From contig NZ_CP034412.1 in NCBI RefSeq assembly GCF_006094275.1, positions 1,364,001 to 1,428,000 of the forward strand: a stretch of DNA of 64,000 bases, in the 5' to 3' direction. How positions within the stretch are numbered: position 1 is the stretch's first letter; each line of letters starts with the position of its first letter. Below the pieces are notes generated by a model. That model worked only from the letters and a program-made list of their open reading frames with translations, did no database searches and was not told where the DNA came from. This DNA comes from Glutamicibacter creatinolyticus (GTDB taxonomy: Bacteria > Actinomycetota > Actinomycetes > Actinomycetales > Micrococcaceae). This document shows positions 8,427-17,624 of this stretch, piece after piece. The position numbers and the translations under genes were made by a program.

Positions 8427-10178
8427 ATGCCTTTTCACCCACGGAGCACCCTCCACAATCTGGTCAATACCGTTGGTTTGGTGTACGCGAATATCACGGA
8501 CGATCCAAGCTTTTTCGTCCTGCAGGTTGTGCGGAAATTCAAGAATCCGTTCCTACGGCGGATTTTTCGATTCGTCGTATACGTGCCGATGAGCAAAACC
8601 CGACGTGAGGTACTGCAAAGTGTGCTTGCTGAAGATACCGGCCGCGTACTCGCGGAGGCCGAACATTGGTTAGCAGATATCGAGCGCAAAACTTCTGATG
8701 GGCTCGTGCTGGCCAATGTCTGCATTGCCTTCCACCAGTGGGACCCTGCCCAGCGTATCCTCGATCAGCTTGGCACTGACCGAGCGACGGCCCGTGTCCG
8801 GGCCCGTATCGCGTGGCATATGGGTGACCTGCGAGACGCCATGGAAGTGCTTTCAAGCAATGGTGCCTCTCGGCAACTGCGCCACTATGAAAGCGAATTG
8901 CAAGTCCTCTCGGGGTGGAAGCCAGCTATTGAGCCACAAGAAAACCCAGCTAGCAGTCGCAACAACCGGGTACTGTACTTTGCCACAAACTCGTTGCCGT
9001 ATACGGGCAGTGGTTATGCTCAACGCACCCATTCCATAGTTGCGTCGCTTCCTCAAGCTGGCTGGCGTGCGTCGGTGGCAACCAGGATAAATTACCCAGC
9101 GAGTATTGGGCATCTGCTGGCACCAACGCGGGAAACCGTCGACGCGGTCACCTATCAACGTATATTCTCCTTTCCGGCACGTACCGACATGAAGGGTCGA
9201 CTCAGGCAACAGACCGATGAACTGATGAAGCAAGTCGCCAAATCTCAACCGTCGGTACTGCACACAACCACGGACTTCAGCAACGCGGTATCTGTTCGTG
9301 CGGTTGCCGATGCGGCCGGCTTGCCATGGGTTTACGAAGTGCGCGGTCAGCTGGCCGACACCTGGGCTTCGACGCGCCCGGCGTCTGCACAGAGCTCCGA
9401 ACGCTACCGACTGTTCCAGGCACGCGAAGCCGAGGCGGCCCAAGCGGCGGACCATGTGGTGACCCTGGGCGAGCGCATGAAACATAATCTCGTCGCGGCC
9501 GGTGTGGCAGCAGATAAGATCACGGTTCTTCCTAACGGAATTGGAGACAAGTTCCTTGAAGAGCCAGTACCACGACTCAGCGCCAGGGCTCAGGTATCCT
9601 TGGAGCCCGAAGCCTTCTATGTCGGCACCGTCAGCAGCCTTGTCCCTTACGAAGGGCTAGACACACTACTGAAGGCAGCTGCTTTACTCATGCCGTCCCA
9701 CCCTTCGCTACGAGTGCTCATCGTTGGAGATGGAACTGAACGCGAAAATTTACGGAACCTCGCTCATGAACTGGGAATCATGGAAATCTGCCGCTTTCCG
9801 GGACGTGTGCCCAGGGGAAAAACGAATCTCTACCATGCCAGCCTGAACGCTTTCGTTGTTCCTCGCCAGGACCTGGCCGTGACTCGGTCCGTGACGCCGC
9901 TCAAACCAGTAGAGGCTCTTGCCAGCGGTGTTCCCGTGCTAGCATCTGATCTTCCTGCTCTTGGAGAACTGATCAGAGACGGTGAGAATGGTCACCTGAT
10001 CAAAGCTGAGGACATCGACGCTTGGGCGGCAGCCATTTCGGATTTAGTATTGCGCTCTGATCAGGCAGCTCGCATGGGGCGCGCAGGCCGTGACTTCGTT
10101 CTTCGCACGCGCACGTGGTCGTCGAATGCCCATCGTTTAAGCAAGATCTACGAGAACCTAATAAGTAAACCCTCGTGA
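8427..10178 (+). CDS. Glycosyltransferase family 4 with N-terminal helical repeat region
   Basis: 583 residues from ATG. Residues about 60-175 are alpha-helical and repeat-like (LANVCIAFHQWDPAQRILDQ, RARIAWHMGDLRDAMEVL), resembling TPR-type helix pairs. A GT4 enzyme follows: YFATNSLPYTGSGYAQRTHS at about residue 190, VYEVRGQLADTWAST, TVLPNGIGDKF, FYVGTVSSLVPYEGLDTLLK, and VTPLKPVEALASGVPVLASD near residue 490 with the E-x7-E pattern. The helical region may bind a partner of the assembly complex, which is inference. It is the last transferase before wecC, with 122 bp between them holding a weak GCAGGGC/GCCCTGC hairpin (10182-10218) that lacks a T run. Confidence 0.8.
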   Translation: MPFHPRSTLHNLVNTVGLVYANITDDPSFFVLQVVRKFKNPFLRRIFRFVVYVPMSKTRREVLQSVLAEDTGRVLAEAEHWLADIERKTSDGLVLANVCIAFHQWDPAQRILDQLGTDRATARVRARIAWHMGDLRDAMEVLSSNGASRQLRHYESELQVLSGWKPAIEPQENPASSRNNRVLYFATNSLPYTGSGYAQRTHSIVASLPQAGWRASVATRINYPASIGHLLAPTRETVDAVTYQRIFSFPARTDMKGRLRQQTDELMKQVAKSQPSVLHTTTDFSNAVSVRAVADAAGLPWVYEVRGQLADTWASTRPASAQSSERYRLFQAREAEAAQAADHVVTLGERMKHNLVAAGVAADKITVLPNGIGDKFLEEPVPRLSARAQVSLEPEAFYVGTVSSLVPYEGLDTLLKAAALLMPSHPSLRVLIVGDGTERENLRNLAHELGIMEICRFPGRVPRGKTNLYHASLNAFVVPRQDLAVTRSVTPLKPVEALASGVPVLASDLPALGELIRDGENGHLIKAEDIDAWAAAISDLVLRSDQAARMGRAGRDFVLRTRTWSSNAHRLSKIYENLISKPS

Positions 10179-10300
10179 CCTGCAGGGCTGAATTGCGATA
10201 AGGTTCTTACGGCCCTGCTGACAGATCCCTGAGCCGAGCGTGCATCATTGGATAGCCGTTGCGGCGGCCGTAATCACGCACCTGAGAGAAAGCGACTTTA

Positions 10301-11533
10301 GTGAACAGCATAAAGGAAGTTGCCGTTATCGGTTTGGGCTACATTGGTTTGCCCACCGCCGCGATCCTGGCATCCAAGGGAATTACGGTAAAGGGCGTCG
10401 ATGTTTCGCCTCGTACCGTTGAAGCTGTCAACAAGGGCGAAGTTCCATTTGTCGAGCCGGCTCTGGGCGAGTTTGTCGCCGAGGCCGTTTCGCAGGGTAC
10501 GTTGAGTGCAAGCTTTGAGACTCCTGAAGCCGAGGCCTACATCGTCGCTGTGCCCACGCCTTTCAACGAGGACCACTCGGCAGACCTTTCTTACATTGAA
10601 GCCGCTGCCGACGGGATCGCCCCGAAGCTCAAAGGTGGGGAGCTGGTCATCCTTGAATCGACTTCACCTCCAGGCGCGACCGAGCACATGGCCGATTACC
10701 TGCTTTCCAAGCGCCCAGATTTGTCCAAGGACAACCTGCTGATTGCCCACTGCCCGGAGCGTGTCCTTCCCGGGTACGTAATGGAAGAGCTGGTCACCAA
10801 CGATCGTATTGTCGGCGGCATCACGCCGGAAGCCGCTGATAAGGCCCGCGAACTGTACGAAACCTTCTGCGAGGCTGCCATCCTGACCACTGACGCCAAG
10901 ACGGCCGAAATGGCCAAGCTCGTGGAAAACTCCTATCGGGATGTCAATATCGCGTTCGCTAACGAACTTTCTGTCATCTCCGACAAGTTAGGCATCGATG
11001 TCTGGGAACTGATCAATCTGGCTAACCGTCATCCGCGTGTCAATATCCTGCAGCCGGGTCCGGGTGTGGGAGGACATTGCATCGCTGTTGACCCGTGGTT
11101 CATCGTTGCGGCAGCTCCTGAAGAGTCCGGTCTCATCAAAATGGCGCGAGACACTAATGACGCGAAGCCCAACTGGGTCATCAACAAGGTCAAGGAGGCC
11201 ACCAAGGCAGAGGACTTCAACGGCAAGGTAGCCGTTATGGGTCTGGCTTTCAAAGCCAACATCGATGACATGCGAGAATCGCCGGCGATCGCTATCACCC
11301 GAAAGTTGGCAGAAGGCAATCCAGACGTCGAGTTCCTAGCTGTTGAACCGCACGTAGAAGTGCTACCCAATCAGCTGGGCGATATCTCCAACTTGACCAT
11401 GGTGTCCACTGAGGACGCCCTGCAGGATGCGAGCGTTGTTACGCTTCTAGTCGATCACGACCAGTTCAAGGCTGTTCCTGCGACCGCGCTGGCAGGAAAA
11501 GCTGTTGTTGATACGCGCGGTCTGTGGCGCTAA
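10301..11533 (+). CDS. wecC: UDP-N-acetyl-D-mannosamine dehydrogenase
   Basis: 410 residues with a GTG start. It oxidises UDP-ManNAc to UDP-ManNAcA with two NAD+. The N-terminal Rossmann motif is VIGLGYIGLPTAAILASKG and the catalytic cysteine sits in PGPGVGGHCIAVDPWF (Cys260). ERVLPGYVMEELVTNDRIVG and GLAFKANIDDMRESPA match the WecC branch of the UDP-glucose/GDP-mannose dehydrogenase family better than UDP-glucose dehydrogenases. wecB, which makes its substrate, is 30 bp downstream. The pair shows that the locus can make a mannosaminuronic-acid donor. A related dehydrogenase of another UDP-HexNAc is the main alternative, but the wecB neighbour argues for ManNAc. Confidence 0.93.
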   Translation: MNSIKEVAVIGLGYIGLPTAAILASKGITVKGVDVSPRTVEAVNKGEVPFVEPALGEFVAEAVSQGTLSASFETPEAEAYIVAVPTPFNEDHSADLSYIEAAADGIAPKLKGGELVILESTSPPGATEHMADYLLSKRPDLSKDNLLIAHCPERVLPGYVMEELVTNDRIVGGITPEAADKARELYETFCEAAILTTDAKTAEMAKLVENSYRDVNIAFANELSVISDKLGIDVWELINLANRHPRVNILQPGPGVGGHCIAVDPWFIVAAAPEESGLIKMARDTNDAKPNWVINKVKEATKAEDFNGKVAVMGLAFKANIDDMRESPAIAITRKLAEGNPDVEFLAVEPHVEVLPNQLGDISNLTMVSTEDALQDASVVTLLVDHDQFKAVPATALAGKAVVDTRGLWR

Positions 11534-11563
11534 CGCCCCTTAGACGACAAGGTAATCATCCCC

Positions 11564-12748
11564 ATGAAGAAGATCATGCCGATCTACGGCACACGTCCTG
11601 AAGCCATCAAGGTAGCCCCAATCGTGAAGGCGCTCAAGGACTCCGAAGGTTTCGAATGTGTCGTAACCGTTACTGGTCAGCACCGTGAGATGCTCGATCA
11701 GGTCAATGAACTGTTCGACATCACCCCCGACTATGACCTTGATGTCATCCAACCGCGTCAGACCCTCAACGGTCTTTTGACGAAAACCATCAGCGGGTTG
11801 GATGAGATTTTCGAAAAGGAGAAGCCGGATGCCGTAGTTGTTCAGGGCGACACGACCACCTCCACGGCAGGAGCCATTGCCGCTTTCTACCGCGGCATTC
11901 CCGTCGTCCATGCTGAGGCAGGCTTGCGCAGCTACGACATTTTCTCGCCGTTCCCCGAGGAAGCCAACCGCAAACTCACGAGTCAGATCGCCAGCCTACA
12001 CCTGGCGCCAACTTCGCTGAGCAAGAACAACTTGGTACGAGAGACCTTCCGCGAGAACGATATCGTCATCACCGGCAATACGGTGATCGATGCTCTTCTG
12101 ACCGTGGTGGAGAAAAAAGTTCCGTTTTCTGATCCCAAACTTGAGAATCTTGTAAACTCGGGCAAGCGCATTGTTCTGGTGACGACACACCGTCGTGAAA
12201 ACCAGGGCGAGACGATGCGCGGAATCGGTCGGGCGCTGGCTCGGCTTTCCGCCGCTGAGCCGGATGTCGAATTTATCCTGCCAATGCACCGCAATCCTGC
12301 TGTGCGTGAAGCTTTATTACCGGAAATTGACGGTCTGTCGAACATCACCCTAACCGAGCCGCTGGCCTATGGTGAGTTCACTCGCATCATTGATGCCGCA
12401 ACGCTAGTGCTCACCGACTCAGGGGGAGTGCAAGAGGAAGCACCAAGCCTCGGTAAGCCGGTTCTCGTGATGCGTCTGAACACCGAGCGGCCCGAAGCAG
12501 TCGCGGCAGGCACCGTAAAGCTGATCGGCACCAACGAGGGGCGTATCTTCGAGTCGGTAACCGAACTCCTGCACAACCAGGACGCCTACAATGAGATGGC
12601 CAACGCAGTAAACCCTTATGGTGACGGCAGGGCCTCTGAACGAACCGTTGCAGCAATCGCAGAGTTGCTTGGCGTGGGAATCCGCATGGAGGACTTTGAT
12701 TCGAAGTTGCCGGATCCGGAAGACCTGATGCGAGCGGCCAGCATTTAG
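11564..12748 (+). CDS. wecB: UDP-N-acetylglucosamine 2-epimerase (non-hydrolysing)
   Basis: 394 residues, ATG start with AAGG upstream. It interconverts UDP-GlcNAc and UDP-ManNAc in the cytoplasm. Family motifs are GTRPEAIKVAPIVKAL at the N-terminus, VVQGDTTTS, HAEAGLRSYD, FPEEANRKL, VTTHRRENQGE and TDSGGVQEEAPSLGKPVLVM. The length is usual for the family. It follows wecC closely and is ended by a strong hairpin terminator, so it marks the right boundary of the first polysaccharide locus. Its base composition is closer to core genes than that of the AT-rich genes at the left end of the locus. UDP-ManNAc may also serve a linkage unit for wall polymers. Confidence 0.94.
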   Translation: MKKIMPIYGTRPEAIKVAPIVKALKDSEGFECVVTVTGQHREMLDQVNELFDITPDYDLDVIQPRQTLNGLLTKTISGLDEIFEKEKPDAVVVQGDTTTSTAGAIAAFYRGIPVVHAEAGLRSYDIFSPFPEEANRKLTSQIASLHLAPTSLSKNNLVRETFRENDIVITGNTVIDALLTVVEKKVPFSDPKLENLVNSGKRIVLVTTHRRENQGETMRGIGRALARLSAAEPDVEFILPMHRNPAVREALLPEIDGLSNITLTEPLAYGEFTRIIDAATLVLTDSGGVQEEAPSLGKPVLVMRLNTERPEAVAAGTVKLIGTNEGRIFESVTELLHNQDAYNEMANAVNPYGDGRASERTVAAIAELLGVGIRMEDFDSKLPDPEDLMRAASI

Positions 12749-12760
12749 CACGATCGCAGG

Positions 12761-12803
12761 GAAAGGAGTCCGAAATCTTACGATTTCGGACTCCTTTCCT
12801 TTT
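12761..12803 (+). terminator. Rho-independent terminator after wecB
   Basis: A perfect 17-bp stem (12761-12777 with 12782-12798) with a 4-base loop is followed by CTTTTCC. It ends the wecC-wecB unit. Confidence 0.9.
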
Positions 12804-12856
12804 CCTACCGGAGGGGTCAGACAGCGTTCACTGGTACCGCTTAGTAGGATCGACGT

Positions 12857-13870
12857 ATGATGAACCAGTCGGCCATATTTATTGATGCAGGTTTTCTTCT
12901 ATCCTTAGGTGGACACCGCGCTGCGGGCACCACGCTACGATCCGCGTTTACTATTCATTATGAAGCCCTGATCAAGGGGATAGTCCAGACCGTCAAGAAA
13001 AATACGGGCCTGAATAATCTGCGTGTCTATTGGTACGACGCTTCTAAGGATGGGTTGTTTACAGAGCAGCACAAACGCATTGGGTTCATTCCCGGTGTCA
13101 AGGTCCGACTTGGCCGTATCTCCTATAACGGCGAGCAGAAAGGCGTGGACCTGCGTCTGGCGCTGGACCTTGTCGGCGTTGCACGTCATGGCGCCGCATC
13201 CGTTGCTTATCTGGTTTCGGGAGACGACGACCTTGCTGAAGCGGTCGAAGAGGCCCAGGATCTTGGTATGAAGGTCATCCTCTTGGGAGTGCGGCGTGAC
13301 GAGAGCCGTTTGGGAGTGGCCTCAGTCGCAGAGCATTTGGCACTGACCGCAGACGCCATTGAGACAATCCCTGACCAGCTATTGGACAGTTCCTTTACCA
13401 AAGTCATTGAGTGGGACGATCACCACGCGTCCGAGTCCGCGACGATCGCGGCCGCTCCCACCGAAACAGTGGCATCAGAAGCGAAGCCCGCTGCTCCCAC
13501 CCCTGCGATAATGGCGCAGAGACTGAAGAACGTCAGCCAGGAGCAAGAGCGGGAACAGATAGCGGAGTCAGAAGTCATCTACTCTAGCGGCGGTGAAAAG
13601 TCGGGTTTCCAGGGCAAAGCTGCGTATGAGCAAGAAGAAATGGCTGTTGCCCAGGAAATTGGTGCCAACGTCGCAAATTCCTGGCTCGCCAGCACGACGC
13701 AACTTGAATTGGTGGAGCTCATGGCCGATCGACCCCAGCTGCCCCCCGAGATCGATCGGACGTTGCTCAAGGACTGTGCCCAAGTTATCGGTGAATGGAA
13801 AACCGACCAACAGCAAATCCGTCGCGTCCTGCGCGGAGCATTCTGGAGTTCTCTGGACAAGTACACCTAA
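12857..13870 (+). CDS. NYN-domain (PIN-like) putative RNA-binding nuclease
   Basis: 337 residues; the start is one of two adjacent ATGs. The N-terminal ~175 residues form a NYN/LabA-like (DUF88) domain of the PIN nuclease superfamily: SAIFIDAGFLL with the first acidic residue, VYWYDASKDG, QKGVDLRLALDLV and YLVSGDDDLAEAVEEA, so the usual acidic metal-binding set is present. A low-complexity linker rich in Ala, Glu and Thr follows (about 185-225), then a helical C-terminal region. Family members are thought to act on RNA, but no substrate can be named. The gene stands alone between the wecB terminator and metG. Confidence 0.8.
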   Translation: MMNQSAIFIDAGFLLSLGGHRAAGTTLRSAFTIHYEALIKGIVQTVKKNTGLNNLRVYWYDASKDGLFTEQHKRIGFIPGVKVRLGRISYNGEQKGVDLRLALDLVGVARHGAASVAYLVSGDDDLAEAVEEAQDLGMKVILLGVRRDESRLGVASVAEHLALTADAIETIPDQLLDSSFTKVIEWDDHHASESATIAAAPTETVASEAKPAAPTPAIMAQRLKNVSQEQEREQIAESEVIYSSGGEKSGFQGKAAYEQEEMAVAQEIGANVANSWLASTTQLELVELMADRPQLPPEIDRTLLKDCAQVIGEWKTDQQQIRRVLRGAFWSSLDKYT

Positions 13871-13927
13871 GAGCTAGACAACGTCTCTGACTCCTGAACA
13901 ACCATGTAACTAAGGTAAATTACTAAC

Positions 13928-15478
13928 GTGACTTCGCAGCAGAAACCCTATTACATCACCACCGCAATTTCGTACCCGAATGGCACGCCTCATATTGGTC
14001 ATGCCTATGAAGTAGTAGCCACCGATGCCATGGCGCGTTTCAAGCGCCTGGACGGATACGACGTCTTCTTCATGACCGGCACCGATGAGCACGGCCAGAA
14101 GATGATGCAGACGGCTGAGCGTGAAGGCATCTCGCCGGCCCAACTGGCCCAGCGTAATTCCGATGCCTTCCAGGCGATGAATGATGAGCTGGGAATCAGT
14201 TACGACCGATTCATCCGCACCTCCGATGCAGATCATCACGCTGCAGCGCAGGAACTCTGGCGCCGTATGGAAGCCAACGGAGATATCTACCTCGATGCCT
14301 ATGCGGGCTGGTATTCGGTGCGTGATGAAGCCTTCTACACGGAGGAACAAACCGAACTGCGTGAAGACGGGGTTCGCTACGCCGTTGAAACCGATACCGA
14401 GGTCACCTGGACCGAGGAGGAGTCCTACTTCTTCCGCCTCTCCAAGTACCAGGAGAAGCTGCTGAAGCTTTACGCGGAGCAGGAAGAATTCGGTGCTCCC
14501 AAGTCTCGCTTCAATGAAGTGATCCGCTTTGTTGAAGGTGGGCTGACTGACCTTTCGATCTCACGCACGACTTTCGACTGGGGCATCCCGGTTCCCGGTA
14601 ATGACAAGCACGTCATGTACGTCTGGGTGGATGCGCTGACCAACTACTTGACCGGTGCCGGTTTCCCTGATGTCGAGGCCGCTTCATTCAAGAAGTTCTG
14701 GCCAGCCGATGTCCATGTCATTGGTAAGGACATTTCTCGCTTCCACGCCATCTACTGGCCTGCTTTTCTGATGTCCGCGAAGCTGGAGTTGCCGAAGCGC
14801 ATCATGATCCATGGCTTCCTGCACAACAACGGTGTGAAGATGTCAAAGTCACTGGGTAATACCGTTTCCCCGGATGACTTTGTCCAGCAGTACGGGCTCG
14901 ATCAAGTACGCTACTTCTTCCTACGTGAAGTCCCGTTCGGTGCCGACGGCAGCTACAACCACGAAACGATCGTTGCGAGAATCAACAGCGATCTGGCCAA
15001 CAACTTCGGAAATCTGGCACAGCGTTCACTGTCCATGGTGGCCAAGAATTGTGGGGGAGCGGTACCGAATCCAGGGGTGTTCAGCGATGCTGACCGAGCC
15101 GAATTGGAAGCCGCCGCGGCGCTCTTGGACACCACTCGTGACTACTTCGCACGGCAGGAGTTCAGCCGCGCTCTGGAAGCGATCTGGCATGTTCTGGGCG
15201 ATACCAACGCCTACTTCGCGGAACAAGAACCGTGGAAGCTGAAGAAGACCGACCCGGCGCGCATGGAGACGGTGCTTTACGTGACCCTCGAAGTGGTCCG
15301 TCAGGTGGCCATTCTGCTGCAGCCGGTACTGCCCCAAACTATGACGGCCATGCTAGATCTCTTGGCTGTGGGTAGCGGATCTGCCCGCACCTTTGAGAAC
15401 TTCGACAAGGCGCTCGTTCCGGGGACCGAGTTGCCGGCACCGAGCCCGGTGTTCCCGAGGTACGAAGAGCCCAAGTAA
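13928..15478 (+). CDS. metG: Methionyl-tRNA synthetase
   Basis: 516 residues, GTG start. It charges tRNA-Met in the cytoplasm. The class I signature HIGH appears in [18 protein letters not shown] near residue 17, and KMSKS in [17 protein letters not shown] near residue 303. The protein lacks the C-terminal tRNA-binding EMAP-like extension found in E. coli MetG, as is usual for the short actinobacterial form. The zinc-knuckle cysteines of the long form are also not evident in the segment around 120-160. It is probably monocistronic and is closed by a perfect palindrome shared with the convergent response-regulator gene. Confidence 0.96.
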   Translation: MTSQQKPYYITTAISYPNGTPHIGHAYEVVATDAMARFKRLDGYDVFFMTGTDEHGQKMMQTAEREGISPAQLAQRNSDAFQAMNDELGISYDRFIRTSDADHHAAAQELWRRMEANGDIYLDAYAGWYSVRDEAFYTEEQTELREDGVRYAVETDTEVTWTEEESYFFRLSKYQEKLLKLYAEQEEFGAPKSRFNEVIRFVEGGLTDLSISRTTFDWGIPVPGNDKHVMYVWVDALTNYLTGAGFPDVEAASFKKFWPADVHVIGKDISRFHAIYWPAFLMSAKLELPKRIMIHGFLHNNGVKMSKSLGNTVSPDDFVQQYGLDQVRYFFLREVPFGADGSYNHETIVARINSDLANNFGNLAQRSLSMVAKNCGGAVPNPGVFSDADRAELEAAAALLDTTRDYFARQEFSRALEAIWHVLGDTNAYFAEQEPWKLKKTDPARMETVLYVTLEVVRQVAILLQPVLPQTMTAMLDLLAVGSGSARTFENFDKALVPGTELPAPSPVFPRYEEPK

Positions 15479-15490
15479 ACTCCGCAAGCT

Positions 15491-15530
15491 AAAGATCCAG
15501 CCCTGGCACATGTGCCAGGGCTGGATCTTT
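15491..15530. terminator. Bidirectional terminator between metG and the response regulator
   Basis: A perfect 40-base palindrome (15491-15510 pairs with 15511-15530) lies in the convergent gap. Its outer arms begin with AAA and end with TTT, so it can act on both strands. Confidence 0.85.
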
Positions 15531-15566
15531 AGGGACTGCGATTTACATAGCCACGAACCACCACCG

Positions 15567-16256
15567 TCAGGGAGTAGCCACGCCGGTTTGGTAGGCGATG
15601 ACGACAGCTTGAACCCGATCACGCGCTCCGAGCTTAGAGAGAATATGTCCTACATGGGTCTTCACGGTCGCTTCAGATAGGAAGAGATCTTGCGCGATTT
15701 CAGGATTCGATCGTCCGGCGGCGATCATTTCGAAAACTTCGCGCTCGCGTCGGGTTAAGGAATCAACGAGAGCCTGCAAGTTGGCATTCGGCTGCGAATT
15801 GCGTTTTAGAATCGGCGCCATGTGGTTTAGCAACCGTCGGGTGGTGGACGGTGCGATCACGGCATCACCTCGATTCACAGTCCGAATCGACTCCAGAAGT
15901 TCCTCCGGAGGGGCATCTTTGAGCAGGAACCCACTGGCGCCGGCCTGAATGGCATTGAGTGCGTACTCGTCCATATCGAAAGTCGTCAGCACGATGACTT
16001 TCGGAGCTGCTCCCGGGTACTTTTCTCCGTGGAGCAGGTGTTCTGTGGTCTCTATGCCGTCCATCTCCGGCATTCGTACATCCATGAGGATCACATCAGC
16101 GGTAGCCAACAGCGTCGACGCCAACGCCTCCCGGCCATTGGCGGCCTCCGCAATCACTTGCATGTCGTCTTGGGAGTTGATCAGCATTCGAAAGCCGCTA
16201 CGCACCAGCAGCTGGTCATCAACCAATGCGACTTTGATTTGCTCTGTATCGCCCAC
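15567..16256 (-). CDS. Two-component response regulator, NarL/LuxR family
   Basis: 229 residues. The receiver domain (about 8-125) has the acidic pocket (VALVDDQ), the phospho-acceptor Asp59 in ILMDVRMPEMDG, the switch Thr in VLTTFDMDEYAL and Lys in GFLLKDAP. The C-terminal LuxR-type helix-turn-helix (about 162-220) includes LTRREREVFEMIAAG and SEATVKTHVGHILSKLG. The gene begins 6 bp downstream of the histidine-kinase gene, so the two form one operon and one signalling pair. The target genes are not identifiable here. Convergent to metG. Confidence 0.93.
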   Translation of the reverse strand: MGDTEQIKVALVDDQLLVRSGFRMLINSQDDMQVIAEAANGREALASTLLATADVILMDVRMPEMDGIETTEHLLHGEKYPGAAPKVIVLTTFDMDEYALNAIQAGASGFLLKDAPPEELLESIRTVNRGDAVIAPSTTRRLLNHMAPILKRNSQPNANLQALVDSLTRREREVFEMIAAGRSNPEIAQDLFLSEATVKTHVGHILSKLGARDRVQAVVIAYQTGVATP

Positions 16257-16262
16257 GTGTTT

Positions 16263-17462
16263 TTAGTCCTCCGAGTAAGGGATGAAAACTGAGACCTTGA
16301 AACCTCCACCCGGTTTCGGGCCAGCCGCGCATTCCCCATCGTATAGGGCAACTCGCTCGGCCATACCTCGTAACCCCTGTCCGGTACCTTCACTGGATAG
16401 GGCTCCGGCACCTCGTCCATCATCTTCAACGCTGATATCCAGGCCTCGTGTTCCCCAGGAGAGGGAAACTTCGGCGCTCGCGCTGGCGCCAGCGTGCTTG
16501 ACTACGTTCGTCAGAGCCTCCTGCACACAGCGATACCCGGTGAGCTCTGCGCCAGCGGGAAGGGAGCGTCGCGGCGTTCCCTGCAACGCCAAACCCACTT
16601 CCAAGCCCGTGCGCCTGACGGTGCCAACTAGATCAGGGATATCTGCCAGCGTGGGCAGTGGCCGATTGTCTGCTCCGTGGCCCGTTCGGAGTACTCCGAG
16701 CAGGCGCCGCATCTCCCGCAATGACGAACGCCCCGTGTCGGCGACGGTTTTCAACGTGTCGATGGCGACCTGCGGATCCTTTGCGGCGGCATAACGTGCA
16801 CCGTCGGCCTGGGTAATGATGACCGACAGTGAGTGGGCCACGATGTCATGCATTTCACGGGCAATGTGGTTTCGTTCGTCGGAGGCCGCCAAGTCACGTT
16901 CGTACTGGCGTTCCAGTTCCAGCCGCTTGGCGTGGTCGCGCAGGGCATCCATTGTCAGTCTGCGTGTCCTTGCCAAGTCACCAAACGTCCAGGAGACCAG
17001 GACAATCAAGGAGAGCCCCACGAAGGATACGAAGGTGTCGAAGGAGAGGGGCTGAGCATAGGGCAGATTGGAGAACATCCGCACAGTTGCCGCCAGCGCG
17101 CCGCAGATCCCTATGCCCAGAGTGGTCAGCGACTGCCAGCGCTTGCCGTATTTGGCCATGGTGTAGACGAGGATTGGCACTGAAAATTGCGAGGGCAAAA
17201 AGTAGTTGCCGTGCAACAGCTGCAAAAGGTGGCCGACAACGACAACTACAGTGGCTGGCCAGGGAAAGCGTCGTCGGACAATCAGCGGCGCCGACTGTAG
17301 GAACGCAATCAGAACAACAACGGATGTTCCCACTCCGTAGACCAGGCCGAAGCTGCCGGCTACGCAGAAGAGTGTGTAGAAGGACCCGGCAATGGCGTCC
17401 ACGCGATACGGGTTGTCCCGCACCCACTGATCGATGCGCCGGTGAAGACTTAAGAGTTCCAA
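16263..17462 (-). CDS. Sensor histidine kinase, HisKA_3/NarX-DesK type
   Basis: 399 residues. The N-terminal ~160 residues contain several hydrophobic membrane segments without a large extracellular domain, so it probably senses membrane-derived signals. The dimerisation and phosphotransfer motif is ERNHIAREMHDIVAHSLSVI with His205. The HATPase domain near the C-terminus has VQEALTNVVKHAGA (N box), VEDDGRGAG and GQGLRGMAERVALYDG. It passes phosphate to the regulator encoded 6 bp downstream. The ligand is unknown. It is divergent from leuB across about 160 bp. Confidence 0.92.
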   Translation of the reverse strand: MELLSLHRRIDQWVRDNPYRVDAIAGSFYTLFCVAGSFGLVYGVGTSVVVLIAFLQSAPLIVRRRFPWPATVVVVVGHLLQLLHGNYFLPSQFSVPILVYTMAKYGKRWQSLTTLGIGICGALAATVRMFSNLPYAQPLSFDTFVSFVGLSLIVLVSWTFGDLARTRRLTMDALRDHAKRLELERQYERDLAASDERNHIAREMHDIVAHSLSVIITQADGARYAAAKDPQVAIDTLKTVADTGRSSLREMRRLLGVLRTGHGADNRPLPTLADIPDLVGTVRRTGLEVGLALQGTPRRSLPAGAELTGYRCVQEALTNVVKHAGASASAEVSLSWGTRGLDISVEDDGRGAGALSSEGTGQGLRGMAERVALYDGECAAGPKPGGGFKVSVFIPYSED

Positions 17463-17573
17463 GAAAAGGTGCCCACTCGTGATTTTCCTACTGTTCCTCT
17501 CAGGGTACTGAACAGAAGCAGAGCAGACCTCATGCCCAGGGTTGAAAATGAGAGGAGAATACAGCTGAGTTCA

Positions 17574-17579
17574 TATAAT
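17574..17579 (+). promoter_or_regulatory. Candidate -10 box for leuB
   Basis: A consensus TATAAT lies 45 bp before the leuB start. No good -35 box is found 16-18 bp upstream (TTGAAA at 17542-17547 is 26 bp away), so the call rests on the -10 box alone. Confidence 0.35.
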
Positions 17580-17624
17580 GAGACGACTTCTCACATGGTG
17601 GATTCCTCCGGTTAGGATCTAAAC

